NCBI GenBank assembly: GCA_905221605.1
Contig: CAJNDS010002181.1
Coordinates: 62,501-126,500 of the forward strand
Length of the DNA: 64,000 nt
DNA from: Symbiodinium natans
Lineage: Eukaryota; Sar; Dinophyceae; Suessiales; Symbiodiniaceae
Direction of reading: 5' to 3'
A program made the translations under genes and the position numbers. How positions within the stretch are numbered: position 1 is the first letter of the stretch; each line of letters begins with the position of its first letter. Under the pieces are notes generated by a model. The model worked only from the letters and a program-made list of their open reading frames with translations, ran no database searches and had not been told where the DNA came from. This document shows, in pieces, positions 63,263 to 64,000 of the stretch.

Positions 63263-64000
63263 TTAGGGTTTAGGGTTTCGGTAGGGGCAGCTCAGGTTCA
63301 CGGCCTGGGAGTTGGGGTTAAGGTTGTACAGGCCAGAGTTCCCCCGCTGGGACAGGAGACTCCGAAAAGCTCCTATCCCTCCCGCAGCCCTACCTCCGGC
63401 CATGGTCGTGTTTCGTGGACCAGAGGCCCCAAGGCAGTCGAAGTGGCTGGGACCCGACCCCTGCCACCCCTGCCCCTTCACTGCCTTGTCTGGGAGGCTT
63501 CAACGCTTGTTGGGGAAGACCCGCCCCCGCTGTGGTCGTAGGAGGGACCCTGGCCAGGGCACCCATAACGGGTCAGGGTAGAATCAAGATCAGCAAGGGC
63601 GAAGGCGGCAGCAACCCCCCATCCCAAACCTCTGAGCCCCATCCCAAACCTCTGACTTCTTGGCCCTCCCAGAAGCCCGCGCATGATGGACATCTCCCTT
63701 GCAATGCCAAGGGGCTGTGAACTTAAGGGTAATTGATTTGCATCGATGCCGAGCTTCTAGACCCAACCACCAGAGAAAAAAAAACAAAAGTCCGATCAGA
63801 GTTCGAAAGAACCCTAAACCCGTACAGGCGAGGGTGGAGGGCCAGCCGGGGGGGGGGGGGGCTTATGCAGGTCGGGGCGTGGGTGCTTTGAGCACCGGCG
63901 CGCCCACTAATTGAGACACCCTAAACCCTAAACCCTGAACCCTGAACCCTGAACCCTGAGGCCCCAACCTGGAAGCCTGCAGGTCGAAATTGGATGTGTC

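Larger units (their letters stand above)
58103..64000. other. Right-end noncoding mosaic
   Basis: Telomeric blocks lie at about 58,290-58,335, 58,572-58,690, 59,872-59,945, 61,186-61,230, 62,105-62,152, 62,260-62,296 and 63,920-63,958. A large share of the rest is foldbacks and exon-like fragments. A TA microsatellite lies at about 62,826-62,990. The ORFs at 63,312-63,720 show no domain. Confidence 0.6.

Overview
The window looks like nuclear DNA of a eukaryotic microbe with the TTTAGGG type of telomere. The whole 64 kb is littered with short CCCTAAA/TTTAGGG blocks in both orientations, and these sit far inside the window rather than at an end. There are no compact operons, no bacterial-style genes and no clear rRNA genes. 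A dinoflagellate is my best guess, on three grounds: (i) a motif like the 3' part of the dinoflagellate spliced leader (TTTGGCTCAAG) inside the LTRs, (ii) decayed minus-strand exons whose apparent splice acceptors all read AG followed by G, a known dinoflagellate intron trait, and (iii) the huge, gene-poor, repeat-loaded layout. Other TTTAGGG-type lineages (other algae, plants) are not excluded.

The one strong coding locus is at 20,100-28,920. It is an 8.8 kb LTR retrotransposon with two identical 279-bp LTRs, a primer-binding site that matches the anticodon arm of tRNA-Met (the half-tRNA primer logic of Ty1/copia elements), a polypurine tract and a 5-bp CCCTA target duplication inside a telomeric-type repeat. 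It carries no reverse transcriptase, integrase or protease that I can see. It has two long intact overlapping ORFs: ORF1 (781 aa; WW and S1 RNA-binding domains) and ORF2 (about 1,851 aa; an MLLE/PABC-like domain with a KITGMLL core, six CCCH zinc fingers in two triplets, a possible SAM-like fold and basic tails). It therefore looks like a young, non-autonomous retroelement that encodes mRNA-binding proteins. This is the most likely undescribed system here.

Layout. 1-20 kb: telomere-like repeat blocks, microsatellites (3.5 and 7.4-8.2 kb), a paired minisatellite (7.1 and 14.9 kb), foldback elements and poly-C tracts. 20.1-28.9 kb: the LTR element. 29-32.7 kb: the longest stretch without telomeric repeats. 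32.7-40 kb: mixed noncoding DNA with more foldbacks. 40-64 kb: a dense mosaic of shared repeats, including a diverged segmental duplication (43.54-46.95 kb and 50.59-53.39 kb) and several copies of minus-strand exon-like fragments (core VVAWEFP...ESEG.AN.PVH..PTDA, then stop).

Foldback (MITE-like) elements fall into at least seven families, here named FB1-FB7; some are nested or have target-site duplications. Two foldback copies are split by a telomeric-repeat block that a sister copy lacks, which suggests the telomeric blocks were inserted into pre-existing sequence. All calls come from reading the sequence; no alignments or database searches were run, and coordinates of diverged repeats are approximate.
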